Assembly (NCBI RefSeq): GCF_011046735.1
Contig: NZ_CP049258.1
Coordinates: forward strand, 4,916,001 to 4,980,000
Reading direction: 5' to 3'
Length of the DNA: 64,000 nucleotides
From: Nordella sp. HKS 07
Lineage (GTDB): Bacteria > Pseudomonadota > Alphaproteobacteria > Rhizobiales > Aestuariivirgaceae
Shown: one piece after another, positions 25,092 through 33,411 of the stretch
Layout of the letters: every line of letters starts with the position of its first letter
How positions within the stretch are numbered: the stretch's first letter is position 1
Program-made: the position numbers and the translations under genes
Notes under the pieces: generated by a model
Seen by the model: the letters and a program-made list of their open reading frames with translations, nothing else
Databases searched by the model: none
Told to the model about the DNA's origin: nothing

Positions 25092-25769
25092 ATGGCGCAG
25101 TTCGAGACGCAGGAGGCCCAGTTTCAGCGATGGATCAAGATCACCCTGGACGACGAAGCCGTGCGGGCCGAGGCCGGTGCGCTGAGCTACATGCGCGGCG
25201 AGATAGAAATCGATACGCCGCTGCCCTCGCTCGGCCAATTCATCAAGTGCAGCCTCGCCGATGAACCGTTGGTCAGGCCACGCTATATCGGAACGGGTGA
25301 AGTGTTTCTCACCTCCTCATTTGGCGGATACCACGTCATTGAGCTTAAGGATGAGGCCTGGATTCTCGAGAGCGGCGCCTACTGGGCATCCGACAATACG
25401 ATTGAGCTGGGCCTGTATCGCGAAGCAATGATCACATCCTTCTGGGCAGGAGAGGGGTTCATCGACTTTCAGACAAAAGTCAGCGGGAGCGGCCGTGTCG
25501 TGCTGAATGCGCCAGGTCCCGTGGAAGAGATCAGCCTCGGAAATGAATCTATCTCCGTCGAGGGCAAGCTCATCATCGCCCGCACCGCCGGTGTTGGGTA
25601 CAAGGTCGCCAACCCGGCCAGATCATATTTCAGATATTGGCTTTCGCGTGAGAAATTCGTTCGCCGGTACACAGGTCCCGGCAAGGTGCTGCTGGTATCC
25701 ACCCCGTATTTGAACCGGCGTCTCGCGGCCGGCCTTGCACCGGAAAGCGACACGATGAGCGTTTCCTGA
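25092..25769 (+). CDS. AIM24-family protein
   Basis: A 225-residue all-beta protein of the AIM24/TIGR00266 family. VRAEAGALSYMRGEIEIDT near residue 23 and AEGFIDFQTKVSG-like GEGFIDFQTKVSGSG near residue 128 are diagnostic, and the chain ends in FRYWLSREKFV. The prokaryotic function is unknown; the yeast homologue affects mitochondrial inner-membrane organisation. Two GGAG-like sites precede the ATG. Confidence 0.85.
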   Translation: MAQFETQEAQFQRWIKITLDDEAVRAEAGALSYMRGEIEIDTPLPSLGQFIKCSLADEPLVRPRYIGTGEVFLTSSFGGYHVIELKDEAWILESGAYWASDNTIELGLYREAMITSFWAGEGFIDFQTKVSGSGRVVLNAPGPVEEISLGNESISVEGKLIIARTAGVGYKVANPARSYFRYWLSREKFVRRYTGPGKVLLVSTPYLNRRLAAGLAPESDTMSVS

Positions 25770-25847
25770 ATGCGGTTTTTATCCAACGGCAAAGAAAGTG
25801 GCGAAGTGTCCCGCTTGATGCGATTGAATGCCACTCTTGAATGAGTC

Positions 25848-26159
25848 CTGACGTGCGATGACGTGCTCGACAACAACACGCCCTTCTGGTTTGCGGGGAC
25901 AGCGATTTCTTTCACTCGTCTCTACTGCGAGACCACCGTTGCCGGCCTCTACTTCTTCGCCATGAAAGGCGTCAAGCTCCCGATTGCCTGCAGCGTATTT
26001 CCGGACGAGCTGTATGAAGCGCCGAAGAGCTGGGCAGAAGGCTTATCCCAATCTCATACACTACAAACTAGCTTCCCAAGGGCGGACACTTCGCGGCTTG
26101 GGGGGCAGCCGGAGTTTATGACGGCTGAGATTCGGACGGCATTAACGTTTCTTCGTTGA
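25848..26159 (+). pseudogene. C-terminal remnant of an epoxide hydrolase
   Basis: The frame from about 25848 reads LTCDDVLDNNTPFWFAGTAI and VKLPIACSVFPDELYEAPKS, typical of the last third of alpha/beta epoxide hydrolases. It then shifts frame twice: AYPNLIHYK is in a second frame, LPKGGHFAAWG (with the catalytic histidine) in a third, and QPEFMTAEIRTALTFLR is back in the first. The N-terminal two thirds are missing. It marks the left border of the CRISPR-Cas locus. Confidence 0.8.
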
Positions 26160-26160
26160 C

Positions 26161-26177
26161 GGGCCGGACTCCGGCCC
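26161..26177. terminator. Short GC hairpin at the end of the remnant
   Basis: Arms GGGCCGG and CCGGCCC flank three bases, directly after the stop of the epoxide hydrolase remnant. The following 200 bases up to the first cas gene contain no gene and must hold the cas promoter, which I could not place with certainty. Confidence 0.4.
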
Positions 26178-26379
26178 ACACAGAATTGCATAGGAGCGCC
26201 GCCTGTGGCGCCCCAAGTCCCCGCGCCCTGAGTCTTCCGAAAAGAAACCGGCCCCGTCCGAATGAGACGCAGCTTCCTGTTGGCAGGGCAAAACGAATAT
26301 CGCATTGCTGTAATCCAATTTGACGGTATAGTCAGCAAGATAGGTCCCGGGTGGCTTTTCAGCTGGGGCGGGGGAACCA

Positions 26380-27081
26380 GTGACGGCGACTCCTATCGTG
26401 ATCCGGTTTGTCATGGCCTCACCAGTCATACTGAGTGATGGGGCGAGCCTTGATGCCGTGGCTACCTTCCAGGGCTTCGCAAGGGGCGAAGATGGGGTCC
26501 AATTACTGAACCAGCTGTTCGTAAGGAACGGCAGTGTTCATTGTGCCTCATGGCTGTTTCCGGAGACGGAATACATAGTCGACCGCGCGGAGTTCGTAAG
26601 GCTGCAGCGGACGGGCACGGCGCTCAACACCCGAACACTACTGCCGCCAAGAGGACAGACCGACGCCTTTAGAGTTGACAACAAGCGGGGCATAGCCGCC
26701 AACAAACGGACTACGATGACGACTATCGCCACGCCCGCGATATGGGCGTTCGCGACGGGCGATCTTTCAGCCATCGCCAAAATGCTTTCGGATGTGAGCA
26801 GCATCGGCATCAAGCGAGCGAACGGCTTTGGTCGAGTTCAGCGCATTGATATAAGCCGTGCAGAGGGCTGGCCCGGATTCGGCAAGCTGATGCGAGACGG
26901 CTCACCTGCCCGAGCCATACCTGTCGACGAATGCCAGGCAGTGACAAAGCGCGGCGCCTACGTTCTTGGCTTTCCCCGGTGGTCGGCCGCGCCGGAGCAA
27001 TGCGCCATACCAACAAGAAAGACTGTCGACCCCACTATCTTTGCCGAACTGGTTCCAGCCGCCGAACTGGAGTTCTCATGA
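26380..27081 (+). CDS. csf3: Type IV CRISPR Csf3 (Cas5-like RAMP)
   Basis: A 233-residue RAMP protein expected to bind the 5' handle of the crRNA and cap the type IV effector. The start IVIRFVMASPVILSDGASLD is a RAMP beta1-alpha1 unit, and SIGIKRANGFGRVQRI (about 144-159) is the glycine-rich loop. It starts at a GTG preceded by GGGG; stops in all positions upstream exclude an earlier ATG. Its TGA overlaps the next ATG (ATGA). The call rests on motifs and on the Cas7, Cas6 and DinG neighbours. Confidence 0.82.
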   Translation: MTATPIVIRFVMASPVILSDGASLDAVATFQGFARGEDGVQLLNQLFVRNGSVHCASWLFPETEYIVDRAEFVRLQRTGTALNTRTLLPPRGQTDAFRVDNKRGIAANKRTTMTTIATPAIWAFATGDLSAIAKMLSDVSSIGIKRANGFGRVQRIDISRAEGWPGFGKLMRDGSPARAIPVDECQAVTKRGAYVLGFPRWSAAPEQCAIPTRKTVDPTIFAELVPAAELEFS

Positions 27082-27665
27082 GCGGCGGGATGATTGACCA
27101 ATTCGCGATTGCCTTCGAGGTCGCCAGGCACTGGCTGCCGGAAGATGAACAAGGCAGTGACAACCGCGCCAACGTGCTGCGGGCCCTGTCGCGGCCGCAG
27201 GTGACCGACCCCGAGAAGGCGGCACGGCGTCTTACCGTTGGGTGGTTCATTGCAACCCCGGATGGCGGGTATCACAACCTGGGCGCCGAACCACTGCGCT
27301 CCCTGAGCAATCGCGTGGTCCGAGGGACCAGTATCGAGGAGACCATCGGTGACCAGCCGATTGAGAGGCCGACCGTAGTCGTCAGACTCGCGAAGGCGGG
27401 ACTTTCAATCCGAAACTTCCAGCCCAGCTACGGCGATACACTGCGCATCAACGAAGCGGGCAAGCCCACAAGCAACATCGACCTCGCGAATGTTCGCGAC
27501 CTCACCAGACTGACCTGGCGGGTCAAGCCCGGGGCCAAATGGGTGTACCAAACCCGCAGGGCGCTCGTCGAGGCGAAGTTCGGCAACCCGGCGGGGCTGC
27601 AGACTCTCCCTAGCCACCCTTCAACGATGACCCTGCTGATCTGCTCAAGGCCATCGACAGGATGA
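27078..27665 (+). CDS. Csf1-position (Cas8-like) subunit, frameshifted near the 3' end
   Basis: Reads 195 residues from an ATG overlapping the csf3 stop. It starts MSGGMIDQFAIAFEVARHWL and contains VVVRLAKAGLSIRNFQPSYG. No zinc-finger cysteines of classical Csf1 are visible. The frame ends at 27665, but the next frame continues DPADLLKAIDRMTQDEITYA and IALMIRRIKK to a stop at 27719-27721, which overlaps the GTG of the Cas6 gene in the same coupled manner as the gene's own start. Adding one base at about 27617-27621 (CACCCTTC) joins the two frames and gives a product of about 214 residues. Role as large-subunit-like protein is inferred from position. Confidence 0.6.
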   Translation: MSGGMIDQFAIAFEVARHWLPEDEQGSDNRANVLRALSRPQVTDPEKAARRLTVGWFIATPDGGYHNLGAEPLRSLSNRVVRGTSIEETIGDQPIERPTVVVRLAKAGLSIRNFQPSYGDTLRINEAGKPTSNIDLANVRDLTRLTWRVKPGAKWVYQTRRALVEAKFGNPAGLQTLPSHPSTMTLLICSRPSTG

Positions 27666-27717
27666 CTCAAGACGAGATCACTTATGCCATCGCACTCATG
27701 ATCCGGAGGATAAAGAA

Positions 27718-28257
27718 GTGAGGCAGGCAACCTTTCCCACGTTGGAGACCAACACCTACGTCCTTCACCAGCAGATAGAGAAGCTGATGGGTGGCCGTGG
27801 AGCGAACCACTATGTGTGGTCTGCGGAACCCATAGGCAACCGGATGACGGCCATTACCATCAGATCGGCAGCACTTCCTCCGGTCCTCGAGAAGTATGGC
27901 GTGACGCTCCCCTCGACTTTCCACGTCGGAGAAGTGAGGCGCTTCAGCCTCGTGGCGCAGTGCGCGATTAGAAGGGGCGAAAAGAACAACCGGGTCGCCA
28001 TCGACGTGGATGATGATGAGCGAAGGCACGAGTGGCTTCGGCGACGTGCGGCCCTGAACGGCTTTGAAGTCGTCAGTGCCGAGATCGCGACTGTGGAGCG
28101 TATTCGCATCGGGAAGACGGGTGCTCGCCACGTGGCGGACCGGACCCGGTTCGAGGGAACACTGAAGATCACGGATCCTGAGAAGTTTGCGAACGCCATG
28201 CGCATGGGTATTGGTCATGGCAAGGCGTTCGGCCTTGGCCTCATCGACGTCGGCTGA
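27718..28257 (+). CDS. cas6: Cas6e-like crRNA-processing endoribonuclease (Csf5 position)
   Basis: A 179-residue RAMP nuclease that cuts the repeat RNA. TNTYVLHQQIEKLMGG near residue 11 matches the Cas6e motif with the catalytic histidine (H17), and GIGHGKAFGLGLIDVG at the C-terminus is the glycine-rich loop. The GTG start follows GGAGG by eight bases. Cutting at the base of the repeat hairpin would leave the 8-base 5' handle ACTGAAAG, analogous to type I-E processing. It lies between the csf1-position gene and csf2. Confidence 0.85.
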   Translation: MRQATFPTLETNTYVLHQQIEKLMGGRGANHYVWSAEPIGNRMTAITIRSAALPPVLEKYGVTLPSTFHVGEVRRFSLVAQCAIRRGEKNNRVAIDVDDDERRHEWLRRRAALNGFEVVSAEIATVERIRIGKTGARHVADRTRFEGTLKITDPEKFANAMRMGIGHGKAFGLGLIDVG

Positions 28258-28273
28258 ACGAGGGGACACAACA

Positions 28274-29383
28274 ATGAACTATAGCATCACGGGCCAAGGA
28301 TACATTACCGCGGAGACACCGGTCGCCGTGTCTCCTCCGGATCACTACAGCGAAGCCAGGCGGCTACTCCAGCTGCCGAGGGAGACCGTTTACCGCGACG
28401 GCTCGCCACAGAAGTTTCCCATTATCCCTGCTTCGACCTTCCGCGGGGCACTGCGCCACGCCGTGACCGGCCACACCTTTGAGGCACTGAACGAGGTGGC
28501 ACAGAAGAAGCTGTTCAAAGTGAACGACTACATCTGGACGGCGCAAGGCGGCGTTACAGACAGGAGGGAAGAAGGTGTCGAGAGCTTTGTTGAAATCTCG
28601 ATACCGGCACGGGTCCGTGCAGAGAACCCCATCATGGGACTGTGGGGAAACTTCACGTTCAAGATGGGTTCGCTGATCGAGATGCGCTCGGCGAGAGCAG
28701 TGGACGGTGAAGCCGCGATCGTTCTGATACCGGCGCAGGTGCGCACCGACCCCCTTGAGCGCGACTATGGTCTGTTGGGGATTTTTGACAAGACGGACCT
28801 CGGCGCCTTCAAGGATGAAATCATTGCGCGACGGCAGATGGTCAAAGCCGAGAAACGGGCCGAACAGCTGGAGCATCGGCTTCAGCAGGTCGCAGACGGA
28901 AAGCGTGAGATGACGCCGGAGCAAGTCAAGGCCCTCAAGGCCGAGATCGCGCAACTGAAAGATGATGCGGAGGTCCTCGCGGAGAAAGCGGGAGGTGCAG
29001 TGAACCTTCAGCAGATCACGACGCGGTATGAAGCAATAGCTTCGGGTGGAGAACTGGAGCACGGATGGGCACTCAGGGATGTATCGGTGGACGAGGCGGC
29101 AGTATTCCTGTTGGCCTGGCGTGCGTGGGTTGCGAATGGCTCACGAGTCGGCGCCATTCAGCGCAGCGGCTTCGGGAAATTGAAGGGCCACTACGATATC
29201 CTGATCAAGCCGTCACAGGGTGCGAATCGGCTGGATGCACCGGTCGCCGCCGGACGCATGAAGTTTTCATACGAGGCAGGTGTACAAATCGAGACGGGCG
29301 ATGACGTATTGCAGAAGATCGTCGGTGCGGAGGACGCGATGAGAAAGGAAGGATTCGCGAATTGGAACCTGAAAGCTTCATAG
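28274..29383 (+). CDS. csf2: Type IV CRISPR Csf2 (Cas7 backbone) with coiled-coil insert
   Basis: A 369-residue backbone subunit that polymerises on the spacer part of the crRNA. IPASTFRGALRHAV near residue 50 and ENPIMGLWGNF near residue 118 are typical of Csf2/Cas7. Residues about 175-245 form a charged heptad-like coiled coil (KAEKRAEQLEHRLQQVADGK, then ALKAEIAQLKDDAEVLAEKA), not expected in a compact Cas7. GSRVGAIQRSGFGKLKG near residue 295 is a second loop. GAGGGG lies nine bases before the ATG. Sixty-five bases separate its stop from the array. Confidence 0.85.
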   Translation: MNYSITGQGYITAETPVAVSPPDHYSEARRLLQLPRETVYRDGSPQKFPIIPASTFRGALRHAVTGHTFEALNEVAQKKLFKVNDYIWTAQGGVTDRREEGVESFVEISIPARVRAENPIMGLWGNFTFKMGSLIEMRSARAVDGEAAIVLIPAQVRTDPLERDYGLLGIFDKTDLGAFKDEIIARRQMVKAEKRAEQLEHRLQQVADGKREMTPEQVKALKAEIAQLKDDAEVLAEKAGGAVNLQQITTRYEAIASGGELEHGWALRDVSVDEAAVFLLAWRAWVANGSRVGAIQRSGFGKLKGHYDILIKPSQGANRLDAPVAAGRMKFSYEAGVQIETGDDVLQKIVGAEDAMRKEGFANWNLKAS

Positions 29384-29445
29384 GCAATTTTGCTGCGGAC
29401 GATGAGTGTTTGTATCGGAAAGCCCGTAACAAATGCGATATCAGG

Positions 29446-30338
29446 GGTTCAGCCCCCCTCGATTTGAAGGGGGGACTGAAAGACCACTCCCGCCACATCC
29501 GCAGGGGCGGGGCATACAGACCCCATCGAATTGAAAGGGGACTGAAAGGTGACGCGGCTCAGATCCATCAGCGCCCATGGTACAGCCCCCCTCGATCTGA
29601 AGGGGGACTGAAAGCCCTCAATGGAGAGAGAGAATGAGCGAGCGTTGCAGCCCCACTCGATTTGAAGGGGGACTGAAAGGTGACGAACGTCCGCAACACC
29701 AAGTCAATCCGTTACAGCCCCCCTCGATTTGAAGGGGGACTGAAAGTGCGTCAACCGCACGTCGCGGCCGAATATCGTTGCAGCCTTCCCTCGATTTGAA
29801 GGGGGACTGAAAGCCGGCGAACGGCACAACCGTCGAACCGTGGGTTGCAGCCCCCTCGATTTGAAGGGGGACTGAAAGCCGGCGAACGGCACAACCGTCG
29901 AACCGTGGGTTGCAGCCCCCTCGATTTGAAGGGGGACTGAAAGGGGAGAACGGCAGAGAGGCAGGCGCGGGCGGTTGTAGACCCCCTCGATTTGAAGGGG
30001 GACTGAAAGCTCAAACACGATCAAGGAGACGTGAGATGAGTTGCAGACCCCCTCGATTTGCAGGGGGGCTGAAAGTCGGGGAACGTATTGTTCGCCTTGA
30101 TCACAGTTGCAGGCCCCCTAGATTTGTAGGGGGATTGAAAGGGAATGAGGTTGGCGAATAGCTGGGCCCCGGTTGCAGACCCCCTCGATTTGAAGGAGGA
30201 CTGAAAGTAATCGTACCAGCCGATGAGTTCATCGTTGGGTATGGCCCCCTCGATATGTAGGGGGACTGAAAGTCCCCGCAATCTCAAGGAGAATAGAGCA
30301 TTGGAGCAAACCTCCTCGATTTGAAGGGGGACTGAAAG
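29446..30338 (+). CRISPR. CRISPR array, 14 repeats, 13 spacers, type IV
   Basis: Repeats of 35-37 bases end at 29482, 29548, 29614, 29679, 29746, 29813, 29878, 29943, 30009, 30075, 30141, 30207, 30272 and 30338. The consensus has GTTGCAG, a hairpin CCCCCTCGATTTGAAGGGGG, and the 3' handle ACTGAAAG. Spacers are 29-31 bases. Spacers 6 (29814-29843) and 7 (29879-29908) are identical, a 65-base unit duplication. Both ends are degenerate: repeat 2 has CCCCATCGAATTGAAAGGGG, repeat 13 lacks GTTGCAG, and repeat 14 begins GGAGCAAACCTCC. It is read in the same direction as the cas genes and lies between csf2 and csf4. Confidence 0.97.
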
Positions 30339-30396
30339 TAGAGGATGGCGAGGAAGCGGAGTTCCTTGAGCCAGTAAATTCGGTTAGACACGTGCG

Positions 30397-32367
30397 ATGA
30401 CTTCGACGTCTCGCATCCTTTCGCGTATTCTCACACCGCGCGACCAACAGAAGCGGCTAGCCGAGTTCATTGACGGCGCGGCTTCACCTGCCATCGCAGT
30501 TCAGGCCGATACGGGCACGGGGAAGACTGCCGTCCTGCTGTCGGCAGCAATCGCGGAAGCAAAGCGCGGTCGCCGGGCAATCGTCAGTACTCATACCATC
30601 CAGCTGCTCCACCAGGTCGAACGCGAGGCGGCCCGGTTTAGTACGGAAGGCGTCAGTTTTGGAACGCGATTGGGAATGCGCAACTTCATCTCTGTGTCAC
30701 GGGCGAACTCGGCTTTTGCCCGTCTGCTGTCCAGAGATGACGCGACCGCAGAAGATGAAGCCGTCTTCTCCGATCTGATGAACTTCGCCGAGAGTCGTTC
30801 AGGCCTGATCGAGGACTTCGTTGCCGAGTGCGGGGATCTCCCGGCCGGGTTGAAGCCCCATGAGATTTGCCTCCTTCCCTCGGCGCGTGCCTCTGATCGT
30901 GCGGCCTGGCAGAGAGCAACGGAGGCAGTGCGTGAGACAGAGATCGTCATTCAGACACACGCTCTCACGCTTGCTCAGGCCCGTTTCGGCCAGCTTCCAC
31001 CAGTCGTCATCTTCGACGAGGCCGATGCACTGAGCGATGTGGCCGACTCTGCCGAAGACAATCGGCTGTCTCTGGCTGAACTCCAGGCACTCTTGAAATA
31101 TGCCGGTGTAAGCACCGCCGCCCTTGATAGGGTTACAGCGGAGCCGCGCGACTTCAAACTTCGCGAGGACCTCGCCGCGACGCTCAAGATCAAACATGAG
31201 GATGAGGACGTCCGGTTCGCAATGAGCAATGCGCAACGGATACTCACGGCCCACAAACGGGACGGACCGCGCCGCGGAACAGATGTGATCCGCGAGGGTA
31301 ACGATACAATCATACGCGCACTTTGGGCAGACCGCGCCCACTGGATCTGGCGGAACCTGACTGATGCTGGCGCGCAGCGGTCCATCTTTGCCTCGGCAAC
31401 CTTGGCGGTTGGTGACCAGGTAGGCCTCTCGTTGCGGCGATATGGAGTACCGCTTGCGTCCACCGAAGCTGCCAGCTTCTCCCCGCGCAACTTCGGCACC
31501 ATGGACTTCAGGGTCATCCCGGAGACGACACCCGCGCCCGTCCAGGATAGGACAGTCAACGACGCGTGGCGCGAAGAAGCAAGTCTTTGGCTGACGCGCG
31601 AAGGGCTGATGCGCAAGGACAGTCGCCCGCTGGTGCTGGCCCAGAGCTACGCTGACACGGCGTACTTCGCCGAACGCCTCGGAATAATCGGACATGAGCG
31701 TGGACAACCTCTCGCGAGGTTTGTCGAACGGTTTCGGAGCGGAGACATCCAGGGACTGGCGACACCTGCGGGTTGGGCCGGAATAGATCTCCCAGGACTG
31801 ATCACGGACGTGGTCGTCCTTCGGCTGCCATATGGAGTAATTGACGACCTAAAGACCGAACTGACCGGCCGAACCGACTTTCCTGCAATCAAGGCGGCGA
31901 TGCAACGCAAGCTGAAGCAGGGGCTGGGGCGAGGCATCCGAAAGGAAGATGATCAGGTGACCGTTTGGCTCGCGGACCCCCGTGTCCACGATCTTCGCAA
32001 TGGCATTCTCGCTGCAATCCCCGAGAGGTTCCGCAACGCCTTTCTGGTCTCATTGAATCAAGTGCGAATGCGACTTGCCGCAGTCCGGACAGAGCAGGAA
32101 AGGTTCCGGGACGCACTCCTCGCGCATCATGGCGGTCGATGCGTCGTGACCGGCAGCAATGTCGAGGCCGTACTGGAAGCCGCTCACCGCCCGGGCAAGT
32201 CATGGAAGGCCGGTCACAACCGCGTTGAAGATGGGCTGCTTGTTCGATCCGACATCCACAAGCTGATCGACGATGGACTACTGACCATCACGGATAATGT
32301 AGTAAGCGTCGATCCGTCTGTGGCTGCCGAATACGGTCAGTACGAAGGGAAGGTAATCGCGACATAA
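30397..32367 (+). CDS. csf4: Csf4/CasDinG helicase with C-terminal HNH nuclease domain
   Basis: A 656-residue protein. Residues 1-560 form a DinG-family superfamily 2 helicase: Walker A ADTGTGKT (37-44), DEAD box IFDEAD (205-210), motif III FASATL (331-336), motif VI QGLGRGIRKEDD (508-519). The four cysteines of a DinG iron-sulfur cluster are absent, as in CasDinG. Residues about 565-640 are an HNH_2-type domain: RCVVTG (C582), LEAAHRPG (H597), EDGLLVRSDIHKLIDDGLL (D612, H621). The usual asparagine before GLL is aspartate. Recruited by the type IV-A complex, it should unwind target DNA; the HNH domain predicts cutting. It starts 58 bases after the array. Confidence 0.93.
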   Translation: MTSTSRILSRILTPRDQQKRLAEFIDGAASPAIAVQADTGTGKTAVLLSAAIAEAKRGRRAIVSTHTIQLLHQVEREAARFSTEGVSFGTRLGMRNFISVSRANSAFARLLSRDDATAEDEAVFSDLMNFAESRSGLIEDFVAECGDLPAGLKPHEICLLPSARASDRAAWQRATEAVRETEIVIQTHALTLAQARFGQLPPVVIFDEADALSDVADSAEDNRLSLAELQALLKYAGVSTAALDRVTAEPRDFKLREDLAATLKIKHEDEDVRFAMSNAQRILTAHKRDGPRRGTDVIREGNDTIIRALWADRAHWIWRNLTDAGAQRSIFASATLAVGDQVGLSLRRYGVPLASTEAASFSPRNFGTMDFRVIPETTPAPVQDRTVNDAWREEASLWLTREGLMRKDSRPLVLAQSYADTAYFAERLGIIGHERGQPLARFVERFRSGDIQGLATPAGWAGIDLPGLITDVVVLRLPYGVIDDLKTELTGRTDFPAIKAAMQRKLKQGLGRGIRKEDDQVTVWLADPRVHDLRNGILAAIPERFRNAFLVSLNQVRMRLAAVRTEQERFRDALLAHHGGRCVVTGSNVEAVLEAAHRPGKSWKAGHNRVEDGLLVRSDIHKLIDDGLLTITDNVVSVDPSVAAEYGQYEGKVIAT

Positions 32368-32614
32368 CTTCTAAAAAAGGGGCCCAATCGGCCGGAACAG
32401 CAATTCGCGATCGGCTGGGCGATCCTGATCGACAGTTCCGATTTCTCTTGCAATCGTGGGCCGTCGTGAGTTTGAATATATCAGGATCCGCGCAGTGTCC
32501 CGATCCGGACGGGATGCTCGCCCGACGGCTCTTCTGTCCTGAAATACATTTCACCAGTTGTAACGGCGCAATCGCCTATCGGTCTCGAACTTCACCCATA
32601 AAGGAAACGCTTGG

Positions 32615-32977
32615 ATGAGCATGACGGCCGGTGCAACAGGGATGCTCCACCACCTAGCCGGGTCATGGGCGGCAGGGATCGGGCGGAGCCTGGACATGAT
32701 CGTCGAAGTCCTCCTGATGCTGGTGGAAAATGTCATTGGCACGGCGGATGGCGGCAAAGCCCGAAGCCATGGCGCGGCAAGCGGATCTGCGACACGTGAA
32801 GGCAAGCCGGCTGCCGCTCCCCATCGCAAGCGCGCTGCATGGTTCGACCCGGGCGCCGCGGCGCAGAATTCTCGGGACCTCAAGATGGATCGCATCTACG
32901 CAAGCGCCGCTCCGGGATCGGCAAGCCATTCGATAGCTCAACTCGGCGCAGGCGGAAGCCGATATAGGACGGATTAA
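32615..32977 (+). CDS. Hypothetical protein with one hydrophobic helix
   Basis: A 120-residue frame with AAGGAA eight bases before the ATG. The N-terminal part contains WAAGIGRSLDMIVEVLLMLV, a possible membrane or amphipathic helix; the rest is alanine- and basic-rich. No family is recognised. The 250 bases before it carry no gene. It may be a chance frame, but third positions are GC-rich throughout. Confidence 0.45.
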   Translation: MSMTAGATGMLHHLAGSWAAGIGRSLDMIVEVLLMLVENVIGTADGGKARSHGAASGSATREGKPAAAPHRKRAAWFDPGAAAQNSRDLKMDRIYASAAPGSASHSIAQLGAGGSRYRTD

Positions 32978-33153
32978 TATACCGCCACGTAAATTTCTTA
33001 ACCCTTCATCGTAGAAACGTACAGCCCCCGAAGCCCTTGAGGATCATGTATCTGGCGTGGGGGTAATTCATAGATCCGGCGCGCCGGTGACTGCTGAGAT
33101 GGCGAGAATTTTGGTGTCACTTTACTGAAAAGACAGCCACTTCGCTGCGCTAC

Positions 33154-33411
33154 TCATTTCACCGGGATTACCTTGGAAACTGTCACCTTCCCCGCGGCGT
33201 TCGTGGAATACACGACGTGAACGCGCTCTCCTACTTTAAGTGTCTCGGCTTCGATGCCTTCCGGCAAGGTGAACACCTTGCCATCTGAGAGCGTAATCGA
33301 ATCGCCACTCTTGTTTATGGCCTTGATAGTTCCGACGTCATCCTTGGCGAAAGCGCTGCCGGCCGACACGATAAGGAACGCTGCCCCAGCAGCTAAGATC
33401 GAGCTTTTCAT
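33154..33411 (-). CDS. DUF1344 exported small protein
   Basis: An 85-residue protein with a signal peptide (SSILAAGAAFLIVSAGSAFA, residues 3-22). The mature part DVGTIKAINKSGDSITLSDG is the DUF1344 fold, a small beta barrel found mainly in rhizobia, of unknown role in the periplasm. GGAG lies before the ATG. Confidence 0.88.
   Translation of the reverse strand: MKSSILAAGAAFLIVSAGSAFAKDDVGTIKAINKSGDSITLSDGKVFTLPEGIEAETLKVGERVHVVYSTNAAGKVTVSKVIPVK

Noticed and set aside
27078-27721. Programmed frameshift in the csf1-position gene as the default explanation
   Set aside because: No classic slippery heptamer or downstream structure is evident; a lost base explains the sequence more simply.
29618-30287. 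Short minus-strand frames with repeated SPFKSRG-type peptides
   Set aside because: They are translations of the CRISPR repeats and not genes.
30397-32367. Housekeeping DinG repair helicase
   Set aside because: It lacks the iron-sulfur cysteines, directly follows a CRISPR array and type IV cas genes, and carries an added HNH domain.
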